DNA of 8,029 bases from Ruminococcaceae bacterium UBA3710 (GTDB lineage Bacteria > Bacillota > Clostridia > Oscillospirales > Acutalibacteraceae), in the NCBI GenBank assembly GCA_002371985.1, contig DFHZ01000001.1:1-8029 (forward strand). The letters run 5' to 3'. Numbering within the stretch: position 1 is the first letter of the stretch; each line of letters starts with the position of its first letter. Below the pieces are notes generated by a model that worked only from the letters and a program-made list of their open reading frames with translations, did not search any database and was not told the origin of the DNA. This document shows, piece by piece, positions 1 to 6,733 of the stretch. Made by a program: the position numbers and the translations under genes.

Positions 1-3000
1 TGTAAAGTCAATAACACCTGCATTTACTGCCGAGTTTGTTCCGCCTGTAATAATAGTCCTGTTTTCTTCAACTGTTATAGTGTAACTATTATCTGCGGTT
101 GCATCGGCGGTTTCCGCATAGGTATCACCGTCAGTACGGTTTGTATGACCGATTAAGATTTCATAATCTTGTACCGCTACACTATCATTTACAATACTCA
201 TAGGAGCTTTGCCGTTTGCTTTAAGAACATTAGCGGCAAGATATTTAGCCGCATCAACCTCTAAAACCGTAGCCGTTTCAGGATATACTATTCTGTATTG
301 ACTAATATCCGTATCGGCAAGTGTAATAGTTTTAAGTGAACTATTTGATATGTAGTCTAAATTATTTGGAACGGTTTTATTACCGTTTATGCAGTACTCA
401 TCTATAAAGTAATCACAAGCAAACTGTAAAGCATAATCATTAAGTGCATTTATATAAATTCTTCTGCCGTTTGATTTAATGCCAAAATCACCGTAATGGT
501 CATCTCTTGCGGTTGCTATGTTATTATTTATAGTTGTCGATTCACCGGCATTTGTACTGCCTACAAAGATATAATTTGTAGTATCATTCAATGTATTTGT
601 ATCTTTGTGCAATTCAACACGAGCACCTAAAACATCTGAAAGTTCATTTCTGAACTCATTGATTAAATCATAGGTTTCGTTTGAATAAGTCCCACTTGAC
701 AAAGAAGCACGATAAAGAATTTTAACATTTGCCTTAGTATCATTTAAGGTGTAATCCTTAACAAGTGCGATTTTATCGGGTACAAAAGACGAACTATAGC
801 GTTTTGCAAAATCAAATGCTTTTACATTAAGACCATCGGTTATAATGATTTGGGTTGCACCCTCAGGTATTGCAAAGTGCGAATCCATTGCATAATTTAC
901 GGTTTGACCCGCCTTTATTTCTGTTGTACCTATATAGTTATTACCTTCAATAGGTTGACCGTTTGAACCCCAGTAAATATCTACAAAATTATCTGTTGCT
1001 TCGATTGAGGCAAGTGTTATTGTTCCTTCTGCCGAACCTGCAGTTTCATTAGCGAATACATATTCCGCATTTATTTGAAAGTCTTCTGAATTTACAGCAA
1101 TGCCTAAAAGTTTATTACAGATGATTGTAAGGTCTTGTGCATTTATAATTCCGTCTGCTTCCAAATCTGCATTCAAAAGATAACTTCCGGATATTGCATA
1201 ATTCATTGTAGCAAATTTCTTTAATACTACTAAGTCTATAAGATTGAACTTGCCGTCGAGATTTACATCGCCTTTTGAAACAGAAGGAGTGTATGTGTCT
1301 ATATTCAAATCGGAAAGCAAAACTTCCTCATTTACAACCGCACTGTCATTTTTGTAAACTGAAATAACAACATTACCTGATATAGGTGCCTTAAATGTTG
1401 CAAGACAGGTCTTCTCGCCTGAATTTTCAGAAAAATCAAACAAGGATACATTTTCTTCTTCATTGTCGCCTACGATATGTGCAACAGCATAACTGTTTTC
1501 AGGGGCAGAACTGAGATTGAAACTTACCTTCGCATAATCGCCCTCGTTAACCTCAAACCATTTGCCGTCTTTAATGGCAGTTAAACCGCTTGTATTTCCT
1601 TCGGCAGGAGCAATACTGTTGATAACACCGCTATTATATTCCTTCAAGCCGACAACTTTAATATTATCAATATACGGCCAAAGATTGGCATTGGAACTTT
1701 CGTCTGATTCTATTGTCAATGCTAAGGCATCATACTTAGTGTCTTCGGTATAAATGTATACCTGTGCCTGATTCCATTGATAACTGCTATAATACGGATC
1801 TCCTGAGTTTAAAACAACTGCCGTGCCTAAAACATCACTGAATTGTCCGTCCTTTTTTCCTCTGATATTAAAGGAAATATTGCTGCTTTCAGAGGATTTT
1901 ACCCTGAAATCAAAACTTATTTTATAAACAGAATTTGTCAAAGGACTGAAAGACGGGAGTCTATCACTTGTTGTAATGTTACTGTTGTTCGGGTCATAAA
2001 TCTCTATATGAGTAATATCACCGTTTTGGATTCTGTTTTGACCGTAAACATTATTAAACTGAATAACATTGGTTGTATTCGGTGCGAGTTCCGTTGTCCT
2101 TTTTCCATAGAATGTTACGCAGTTGCCTATAGCCTGTAATTTTGCAAGTGTAGGACCTGCTATATCGTAACTATTAACAAAAGTGCTTATATCTTTCCAT
2201 TTTGCATAAACCTTGGTAGTACCGTAAATGATACCTGTTGCAGGTATTGTATAATCACTATCTAAATACAAACCTACAAATTTTGCAATGCCGGTGTTTT
2301 CAAATGTAATATCAGAAAAATCAGTTATATTCTTTGCAGTAATAACATCATTGTCTTTGCCGGAGATTTCATCATGATAAACGGTAAGTGTTGTATCGCC
2401 GGTTGAATCAATTTCCTCAAGAACTATATTATCAAAGTAAGGATATAATCCGGCATTACCGTCAGCTGATGTTTCTACAGTAATTGCAAGGGTTTCATAA
2501 TCTTTACCGGCGGTATTTATAACCGCTGATGCATACCCCCATGAATACTCGGCAAAATCAGCATTATTTGAAGTTACGGTAGCGGCAGTATCTATAACAT
2601 CTCCTAATGTGCTTCCGGTTTTTCCTCTGACATTAAAACTTATAGTTCCGCTTCCGCTACGCTGTACCTTAAAATCAAAACTCAGTTTATAATATGTATT
2701 TGCCTTAGGTACAAAACCTGCAAAACCGCTATTATATGGGTTATAGATTTCCGCATATGTATAATTGCCTGTAGCAATAGCAGTTTGACCGGTAATTCTT
2801 TGGAATTGCAATACACGGCTTACATTTGGTGTTGCAGCCGTCTTTGTACCCAAATGGAATAAGTTTGCACCGGTAATTTTAGTCTTTGCCATAGTATCGG
2901 CATTATTGCCGCTTCCGAGTGCTAATTGTTCATAATCGTTTATAATTGTATTTGCATTATATTTTTCTACAACAACATTATCGAAAAAAGTATATGTCGT

Positions 3001-4173
3001 AACATTACCGGTTGATTCTATTGTTATTGCCAAAGCGGAAAAATTATCTGCAACAGGTACATTTACCGTTGCATTTTTCCAAACAGCAGGTGTTGGATGG
3101 TTTGGATCGTCTTTAGGAATAGTAACCGCAGTAACAATAATATCACCTAAAGTTCTGGTATCTCCGTCAACTATAACCGGTCTTACATTTATGCTTAGAG
3201 TTTGTGATGTAGATCGTGCTACTTTATAATCAAAATTAATTTTATAAGTCGTATCTTTTTGAGGAACAAAACTTTGTATCTTACCGTTCGTATCAAAACC
3301 CTTATTATAATCATATATTTCAAAATGGGCCTTATCAGCATTGGTGGATACCCTTGCGGCTCTGAACGCAACGGTGCTGTTTGTTCGCAAAGTATTCATA
3401 TTTCCGGAAGTGTTTCCGGTATATTTAAATTTACTTGTATTTACATCACCGCTTATATAAGTCAGTGTGTCATCACCTACATTTAATGTATCCATATTTA
3501 TGCCGTCATCATCAAATGTATCAGCCAAAACAAAAGATGAAGGAGCAAACTCAAGCTGTAAATCATCAATCGCAACATTAAAACCATTGGTACTATCTGC
3601 TGCTCCGTTCCACTCTACCGAAACTGCCAATGCGTCAAGGCTATTTTCGGGTGTTGTAAAGTAGGCTACTGCAGTATCCCACTTGTAATCATCGTTTGTA
3701 GATAATCCCAACTCTTTTTTAACCGTAACGGCTCTACAGAGTATATCGCCAACCGTATCATTTGCAACACTTCTGACATTTATAAATATATTGTTGCTAC
3801 TAAGACTTCTTGTGCGATAACGAAAAGTCAGTTTATAGGTTGTATTTGTCTGAGGTTTGTAATCAATATACCCGCCACCGGCAACTTTTTCAGGATAGAA
3901 AATCTTGTAATGACGGATAGCATTACCTGTTGTAGCAGAAATACTCGTTACATAGTTAAACTGAAGAGCATTACCGTTTGAACCGTCCTTTGTAGTTTTC
4001 AATAATTTTGAATCCGCCTTCGGATTCCAACCATCTTCATCAAATGTGTTTTTTATTACAGAGATATTTCCCATTGACACTTCTTCAGCAGCGACAGAAC
4101 TCACTGCATTGGGTAAAAACAACATTGTTGCAATCATTGCAATAGATAGCATAAGAGAACAAATCTTTTTCAT
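1..4173 (-). CDS. Secreted multidomain dockerin protein with four CBM-like repeats (C-terminus beyond the window)
   Basis: The frame is open from ATG at 4173 to base 1 (1391 residues, no stop), so the C-terminus is missing. Residues 1-29 form a signal peptide: MKK, a hydrophobic core, then VAA before EE. Next come four beta-sandwich repeats (about 33-207, 210-405, 407-587, 662-841), with a Listeria-Bacteroides repeat (591-661) between the third and fourth. An unassigned beta-rich stretch (846-966) precedes a type I dockerin (968-1025), then an Fn3-like segment (1028-1114, containing VDIYWGSNGQPIEG). Two copies of an alpha/beta module end the visible part (about 1147-1258 and 1290-1391). The last module closely matches the one before the GH16 domain in the gene at the right edge, so a catalytic domain probably follows outside the window; this is inference. 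No catalytic domain is visible here. Expected to be exported and docked through a cohesin to a scaffoldin or the cell surface. The start is fixed by the signal peptide and an AAAGGTG ribosome site. Confidence -1.
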   Translation of the reverse strand, partial: MKKICSLMLSIAMIATMLFLPNAVSSVAAEEVSMGNISVIKNTFDEDGWNPKADSKLLKTTKDGSNGNALQFNYVTSISATTGNAIRHYKIFYPEKVAGGGYIDYKPQTNTTYKLTFRYRTRSLSSNNIFINVRSVANDTVGDILCRAVTVKKELGLSTNDDYKWDTAVAYFTTPENSLDALAVSVEWNGAADSTNGFNVAIDDLQLEFAPSSFVLADTFDDDGINMDTLNVGDDTLTYISGDVNTSKFKYTGNTSGNMNTLRTNSTVAFRAARVSTNADKAHFEIYDYNKGFDTNGKIQSFVPQKDTTYKINFDYKVARSTSQTLSINVRPVIVDGDTRTLGDIIVTAVTIPKDDPNHPTPAVWKNATVNVPVADNFSALAITIESTGNVTTYTFFDNVVVEKYNANTIINDYEQLALGSGNNADTMAKTKITGANLFHLGTKTAATPNVSRVLQFQRITGQTAIATGNYTYAEIYNPYNSGFAGFVPKANTYYKLSFDFKVQRSGSGTISFNVRGKTGSTLGDVIDTAATVTSNNADFAEYSWGYASAVINTAGKDYETLAITVETSADGNAGLYPYFDNIVLEEIDSTGDTTLTVYHDEISGKDNDVITAKNITDFSDITFENTGIAKFVGLYLDSDYTIPATGIIYGTTKVYAKWKDISTFVNSYDIAGPTLAKLQAIGNCVTFYGKRTTELAPNTTNVIQFNNVYGQNRIQNGDITHIEIYDPNNSNITTSDRLPSFSPLTNSVYKISFDFRVKSSESSNISFNIRGKKDGQFSDVLGTAVVLNSGDPYYSSYQWNQAQVYIYTEDTKYDALALTIESDESSNANLWPYIDNIKVVGLKEYNSGVINSIAPAEGNTSGLTAIKDGKWFEVNEGDYAKVSFNLSSAPENSYAVAHIVGDNEEENVSLFDFSENSGEKTCLATFKAPISGNVVISVYKNDSAVVNEEVLLSDLNIDTYTPSVSKGDVNLDGKFNLIDLVVLKKFATMNYAISGSYLLNADLEADGIINAQDLTIICNKLLGIAVNSEDFQINAEYVFANETAGSAEGTITLASIEATDNFVDIYWGSNGQPIEGNNYIGTTEIKAGQTVNYAMDSHFAIPEGATQIIITDGLNVKAFDFAKRYSSSFVPDKIALVKDYTLNDTKANVKILYRASLSSGTYSNETYDLINEFRNELSDVLGARVELHKDTNTLNDTTNYIFVGSTNAGESTTINNNIATARDDHYGDFGIKSNGRRIYINALNDYALQFACDYFIDEYCINGNKTVPNNLDYISNSSLKTITLADTDISQYRIVYPETATVLEVDAAKYLAANVLKANGKAPMSIVNDSVAVQDYEILIGHTNRTDGDTYAETADATADNSYTITVEENRTIITGGTNSAVNAGVIDFT
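1099..1272 (-). other. Type I dockerin domain, internal
   Basis: Residues about 968-1025. There are two calcium-binding F-hand segments. The first is DVNLDGKFNLID followed by LVVLKKFA; the second is DLEADGIINAQD followed by LTIICNKLLG. Both match DxNxDGxxxxxD (Glu replaces Asn in the second), with the calcium ligands intact and a helix after each loop. Type I dockerins bind cohesins of scaffoldins or cell-surface proteins. The position is unusual: more than 360 residues follow, whereas most dockerins sit at a terminus. The residues after the two loops differ (LVVLKK against LTIICN), so the two halves may not be interchangeable in cohesin binding; that last point is inference. Confidence -1.
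1651..4077 (-). repeat. Four CBM-like beta-sandwich repeats within the dockerin protein
   Basis: Four copies of a roughly 175-195-residue unit are diverged but clearly related. Each has a core of about 95 residues beginning YK(L/I)xF(D/R)(Y/F), at residues 113, 310, 495 and 750. It continues through IxxNVR or ISFNVR, a (L/V/F)(G/S)D(I/V) turn, an A(V/A)(T/V)(V/I/L) strand, (A/T)LA(I/V/L)(T/S)(V/I)E, and ends in (F/I)DN(I/V) or IDDL. An upstream segment often carries xFEIYDxN or AEIYNPYN. The pattern of strands, aromatic residues and a terminal Asp-Asn strand resembles jelly-roll carbohydrate-binding modules of the CBM4/9/22 type. I cannot assign a CBM family from the sequence alone. Sugar binding is inferred from architecture. 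Confidence -1.
2191..2403 (-). other. Listeria-Bacteroides (Flg_new-like) repeat domain, between CBM-like repeats 3 and 4
   Basis: Residues about 591-661 of the dockerin protein. The end reads FVGLYLDSDYTIPATG followed by IYGTTKVYAKWK. That is the usual signature of this small beta-grasp-like surface domain (G-hydrophobic-Y, two acidic or polar residues, PATG, YG-T-VYAKW). The family is common in secreted proteins of Clostridia and has a spacer or surface role. It breaks the otherwise regular spacing of the CBM-like array, so it looks like a module insertion. Confidence -1.
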
Positions 4174-4178
4174 ATTTA

Positions 4179-4190
4179 CACCTTTCTTTC
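4179..4190 (-). promoter_or_regulatory. Ribosome binding site of the dockerin gene
   Basis: On the minus strand GAAAGAAAGGTG precedes ATG (4173), with AGGTG ending 5 bases before it. It matches the anti-Shine-Dalgarno end of 16S rRNA and, with the signal peptide, settles the start. Confidence -1.
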
Positions 4191-4191
4191 C

Positions 4192-4209
4192 GATATGTTT
4201 ATACATATC
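4192..4209 (-). promoter_or_regulatory. Small stem-loop abutting the ribosome binding site of the dockerin gene
   Basis: Perfect 7-base arms (GATATGT and ACATATC) with a 4-base loop, ending one base before the Shine-Dalgarno stretch of the dockerin gene. It is AT-rich and lacks a following T-tract, so it is not a terminator. It could stabilise the 5' end of the message or affect ribosome access; both are guesses. Confidence -1.
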
Positions 4210-4288
4210 TTTTTTAATATCGCTATATGGGAAATTTGTTTTGTTACTTATGATACACCCCTCTCTTTTTGAATAATGGACTCCAACT

Positions 4289-4339
4289 ATTTAAGCAGAT
4301 GATATATTTTAATAGCAAAAGTATAAAAGAATATATCAT
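4289..4339 (-). promoter_or_regulatory. Possible promoter with overlapping inverted repeat (candidate operator)
   Basis: Perfect 10-base arms ATGATATATT (4299-4308) and AATATATCAT (4330-4339) are separated by 21 bases. On the minus strand a weak sigma-A-like pair lies across them: TTGCTA (4318-4313), an 18-base spacer, then TTAAAT (4294-4289). One arm falls in the spacer and the other just upstream of the -35, as expected of a repressor or activator site. The stem is AT only and has no T-tract, so it does not look like the terminator of the GH3 gene. The promoter match is poor and AT-rich DNA makes chance matches likely. Confidence -1.
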
Positions 4340-4349
4340 TTGTTGTAGC

Positions 4350-6590
4350 TTAATCAATTTTTATTATGCATTTTAAAGGTAAATCCGGATTGGAACCTAC
4401 AAAAACTTCTACAGTTGAGTTTTCGAGTTCAAATCTGTTATTAACAGACCAAACCTTCAATTCCTCATATCCCAAAACGAATTTAACCTTTTCTTTTGTA
4501 TGTGCCTTTAAAAATACCCTTTCAAATCCTTTTAACTCACGGTATCTGCGTCTTACGCTATTACCCTTACCATGAATATAAAGTTGGACTGTTTCAAAAC
4601 CGTCAACATCAGAAACATTCTCAACTACAACATTGATTTCAAAACTATTCTTGGAAATCTCTGCAACCGAAATATCACTATATTGAAATTTTGAATACGA
4701 AAGCCCGTAACCAAAAGGATAAAGCACACGCCTTTTTGAGTTAATGTAAGTATTTGTATCATATCCGTCAGTAGGAGGCGGTAAATAACTGTTATAATAA
4801 ACCGGCAGTACATCGGCACAAACCGGGAAAGAAATCGAAAGTTTTCCTGAAGGATTGACTTTGCCGATTATCACATCCCGTATCGCCTGTGCCCCCATTA
4901 TTCCGGGATACCAAGCCACAATAATACCGTCCGCAATAGTGTCTAATTCGGTAAGTTCATAAGGTCTGCCACCTATCAAGACAGCGATAACCGATTTTCC
5001 CATGGCTTTTAAAGTGCGTATTAGTTCAATTTGATTTCCCGGAAGTTTCAAACTCGCAACATCACATGCTTCACCGCAATCAAGAAAGCCGGTAGTTTCT
5101 TTTACTGCACCGTTTTTCTCGTCAAAAACCGATTTTGTTACAGCCCTGGCAGAAGTACCGCCCACCGTTACAATAGCAACATCGCAGTCTTTGGCACCCT
5201 CGAGAACTTTTTCAAAATTGTAATCGCCTTCAAAACTCCAACCTTTATCAAAGTAAACATCATCAAAACATTCTTCGAAAACCTGTTTTAATGTTTTATG
5301 TGAGTTTACATTTTGATAAGCAGTATAGTCGCCTAAAAGGTGATAAATATTATCTGCATGTTGACCGAAAAGTGCCAATTTATTTTTCTTTTTAATCGGT
5401 AAAACACCGTTATTCTTTAACAAGACTATAGACTCTGTAGCCGATTTATATGCAAGTTCGTTTTGTTCGCCGGACTCTAAATATCGGCAAAATTCATTTT
5501 CATCAGAAACATACGGGTTGTCAAAAAGACCTATTTCAAACTTTTTAATAAGTATGCGAAGTACGGCTTCATCAAGGATGCTTTCATTAACCAATCCGTC
5601 ATTTATGGCATCGTAAAGATTTAAAAACCATCCGCCGTCTGCCAGACTTAAATCAATCCCGCTTTTAAGCACAGCGGCACTTCCGGTTACCTTATCGTAA
5701 CCCATCTGTAATATAGCCCTGCCGACGCCAAAACCGTCCGACAACACAATTCCTTCAAATTTAAGTTCTTCCCGCAATATATCACGAAGTATATGTTTAT
5801 TCATATGACCGGGAATACCGTCAATAGTGTTATATGCCGCCATTATGACATCTGCTCCGGCATCTACTGCACTTTTAACGGCAGGTAAATGAATATCGTG
5901 CAACTCTCGTTCGCCGATATTAACCTCGGCAGTATTTATACCGCCCATACCGTCGCCCGTAGCACAATAATGCTTACAACAAGCAAGTGCACCGCCTCTT
6001 TTTATGCCTTTAACACCGTTTTCGGCGAATTTACTTGCAAGATACGGGTCTTCCGAAAAGAACTCCTCAACTCTCCCCCAACGAGGATCACGAGCCATAT
6101 CAAACATTGTAACAAAACCGATGTGATTACCAGAAAGTCTAATCTCCTTTCCGACTGATTCCATAACTTTGTTATAAAGTTGCGTATCAAAAGTGCAACC
6201 CATTCCTAAATTAGTCGGGAAAACGACGCTATCAAGAGCCTGTAAACCGTGATTAGCCTCTACCTCAATAAGAGCCGGTATTTTCAGTCTTGTATTTTCG
6301 AGGATGTATTTTTGAAACGCATTGGCTATTTTTGCTCTATGCCTTGCTTCAACACCGTTTGAATAATTATGATTTGTGAAACCGTCTGCTCGTAAAATGT
6401 TACTTATAGCACCTATTGAGCCATATTCGCTTATAAAATTCTTTAACTCATCCGTGAAAGTGAAATCTTCACCGTTGCGTTCAAAGCATCTATATCCGCC
6501 CACAGTTTGCGAAACTTGACCGATTTTTTCTTTAAGGGTCATTTTATCAAGAATATCTCTTGCTTTTGTATAGTATTTATTATTTTTCAT
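4350..6590 (-). CDS. Cytoplasmic glycoside hydrolase family 3 enzyme (beta-glucosidase-like)
   Basis: A complete 746-residue GH3 enzyme from ATG 6590, a normal length for bacterial beta-glucosidases. It starts with the family's usual ARDILDKMTLKEKIGQ. RDPRWGR plus EEFFSEDP (about 166-181), KHY (Lys206-His207) and the nucleophile motif VLSDG (Asp285, codon 5738-5736) define the N-terminal TIM barrel. The alpha/beta sandwich domain begins near VLPIKKKNKLALFG and carries LKLPGNQIELI; YPFGYGLSYSKF and a C-terminal Fn3-like domain (about 662-735) follow. The acid/base Glu cannot be pinned down by eye. There is no signal peptide or membrane segment, so it should act in the cytoplasm, releasing sugars from the non-reducing ends of imported oligosaccharides. 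GH3 members split glucose, xylose, N-acetylglucosamine or arabinose; the motifs and GH16 neighbour favour beta-glucosides, but specificity is not proven. An in-frame GTG at 6680 would add 30 residues. ATG 6590 is preferred because AGGAAA precedes it and the extra residues are encoded by two stem-loops. Confidence -1.
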   Translation of the reverse strand: MKNNKYYTKARDILDKMTLKEKIGQVSQTVGGYRCFERNGEDFTFTDELKNFISEYGSIGAISNILRADGFTNHNYSNGVEARHRAKIANAFQKYILENTRLKIPALIEVEANHGLQALDSVVFPTNLGMGCTFDTQLYNKVMESVGKEIRLSGNHIGFVTMFDMARDPRWGRVEEFFSEDPYLASKFAENGVKGIKRGGALACCKHYCATGDGMGGINTAEVNIGERELHDIHLPAVKSAVDAGADVIMAAYNTIDGIPGHMNKHILRDILREELKFEGIVLSDGFGVGRAILQMGYDKVTGSAAVLKSGIDLSLADGGWFLNLYDAINDGLVNESILDEAVLRILIKKFEIGLFDNPYVSDENEFCRYLESGEQNELAYKSATESIVLLKNNGVLPIKKKNKLALFGQHADNIYHLLGDYTAYQNVNSHKTLKQVFEECFDDVYFDKGWSFEGDYNFEKVLEGAKDCDVAIVTVGGTSARAVTKSVFDEKNGAVKETTGFLDCGEACDVASLKLPGNQIELIRTLKAMGKSVIAVLIGGRPYELTELDTIADGIIVAWYPGIMGAQAIRDVIIGKVNPSGKLSISFPVCADVLPVYYNSYLPPPTDGYDTNTYINSKRRVLYPFGYGLSYSKFQYSDISVAEISKNSFEINVVVENVSDVDGFETVQLYIHGKGNSVRRRYRELKGFERVFLKAHTKEKVKFVLGYEELKVWSVNNRFELENSTVEVFVGSNPDLPLKCIIKID

Positions 6591-6593
6591 ATA

Positions 6594-6600
6594 TTTCCTG
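6594..6600 (-). promoter_or_regulatory. Ribosome binding site choosing ATG 6590 for the GH3 gene
   Basis: CAGGAAA on the minus strand leaves 5 bases between AGGA and ATG 6590. The alternative GTG at 6680 has only a poor GGCGG immediately adjacent to it. Confidence -1.
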
Positions 6601-6609
6601 ATTGAAAGT

Positions 6610-6642
6610 TCTTTTAAATCAGCAGTAGTTTGATTTAAAAGA
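6610..6642 (-). promoter_or_regulatory. 12-base-pair stem-loop in the leader of the GH3 gene
   Basis: Perfect arms TCTTTTAAATCA (6610-6621) and TGATTTAAAAGA (6631-6642) with a 9-base loop. It ends 10 bases before the GH3 Shine-Dalgarno sequence. No T-tract follows on either strand, so it is not an intrinsic terminator. Plausible roles are mRNA stability after processing, translational control, or a DNA operator; the sequence does not choose between them. Confidence -1.
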
Positions 6643-6653
6643 GTTTTCACCCT

Positions 6654-6698
6654 TGGCGATGTGCTGTAATCTTTCAGCACACCGCCATTATTTTTTTT
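6654..6698 (+). terminator. Intrinsic terminator-like stem-loop facing the plus strand
   Basis: Arms 6654-6666 (TGGCGATGTGCTG) and 6675-6687 (CAGCACACCGCCA) pair over 13 positions with one mismatch around an 8-base loop. TTATTTTTTTT follows at 6688-6698. That is a convincing Rho-independent terminator on the plus strand. All genes here are on the minus strand, where the stem is preceded by an A-tract and followed by no T-tract. It would therefore stop antisense transcription coming out of the GH3 gene. On the sense strand it could be a processing or stabilising hairpin between the GH16 and GH3 messages. Confidence -1.
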
Positions 6699-6715
6699 AG
6701 ATAAGGTTTTAAATT

Positions 6716-6733
6716 ATTAAGTAATTACTTAAT
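6716..6733. repeat. 18-base perfect palindrome over the GH16 stop codon
   Basis: ATTAAGTAATTACTTAAT reads identically on both strands and contains the GH16 stop codon (TAA, 6727-6725). With no loop it fits a dimeric regulator's DNA site better than an RNA hairpin. AT-rich sequence makes a chance palindrome possible. Confidence -1.

Noticed and set aside
1651..4077. CRISPR or recent DNA tandem repeat
   Set aside because: The repetition is at protein level only; the nucleotide copies are diverged and there are no short direct repeats with spacers.
4217..4228. ATATCGCTATAT as a catabolite-response (LacI-family) operator
   Set aside because: Only the AT ends are symmetric and it does not fit the cre consensus; chance in AT-rich DNA.
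1562..4276. Short plus-strand open frames at 1562-1753, 1843-2139, 3259-3486, 3467-3664 and 4046-4276
   Set aside because: All but the last lie wholly within the dockerin protein's frame, and the last overlaps its start. None has a recognisable domain or convincing ribosome site; they are antisense shadows.
4299..4339. Inverted repeat as the terminator of the GH3 gene
   Set aside because: The stem is AT only, the loop is 21 bases, and no T-tract follows on the minus strand.
4366..6190. Frames inside the GH3 gene on both strands (4366-4575, 4625-4819, 5031-5291, 5889-6158, 6002-6190)
   Set aside because: They overlap a gene with intact family motifs throughout and encode nothing recognisable.
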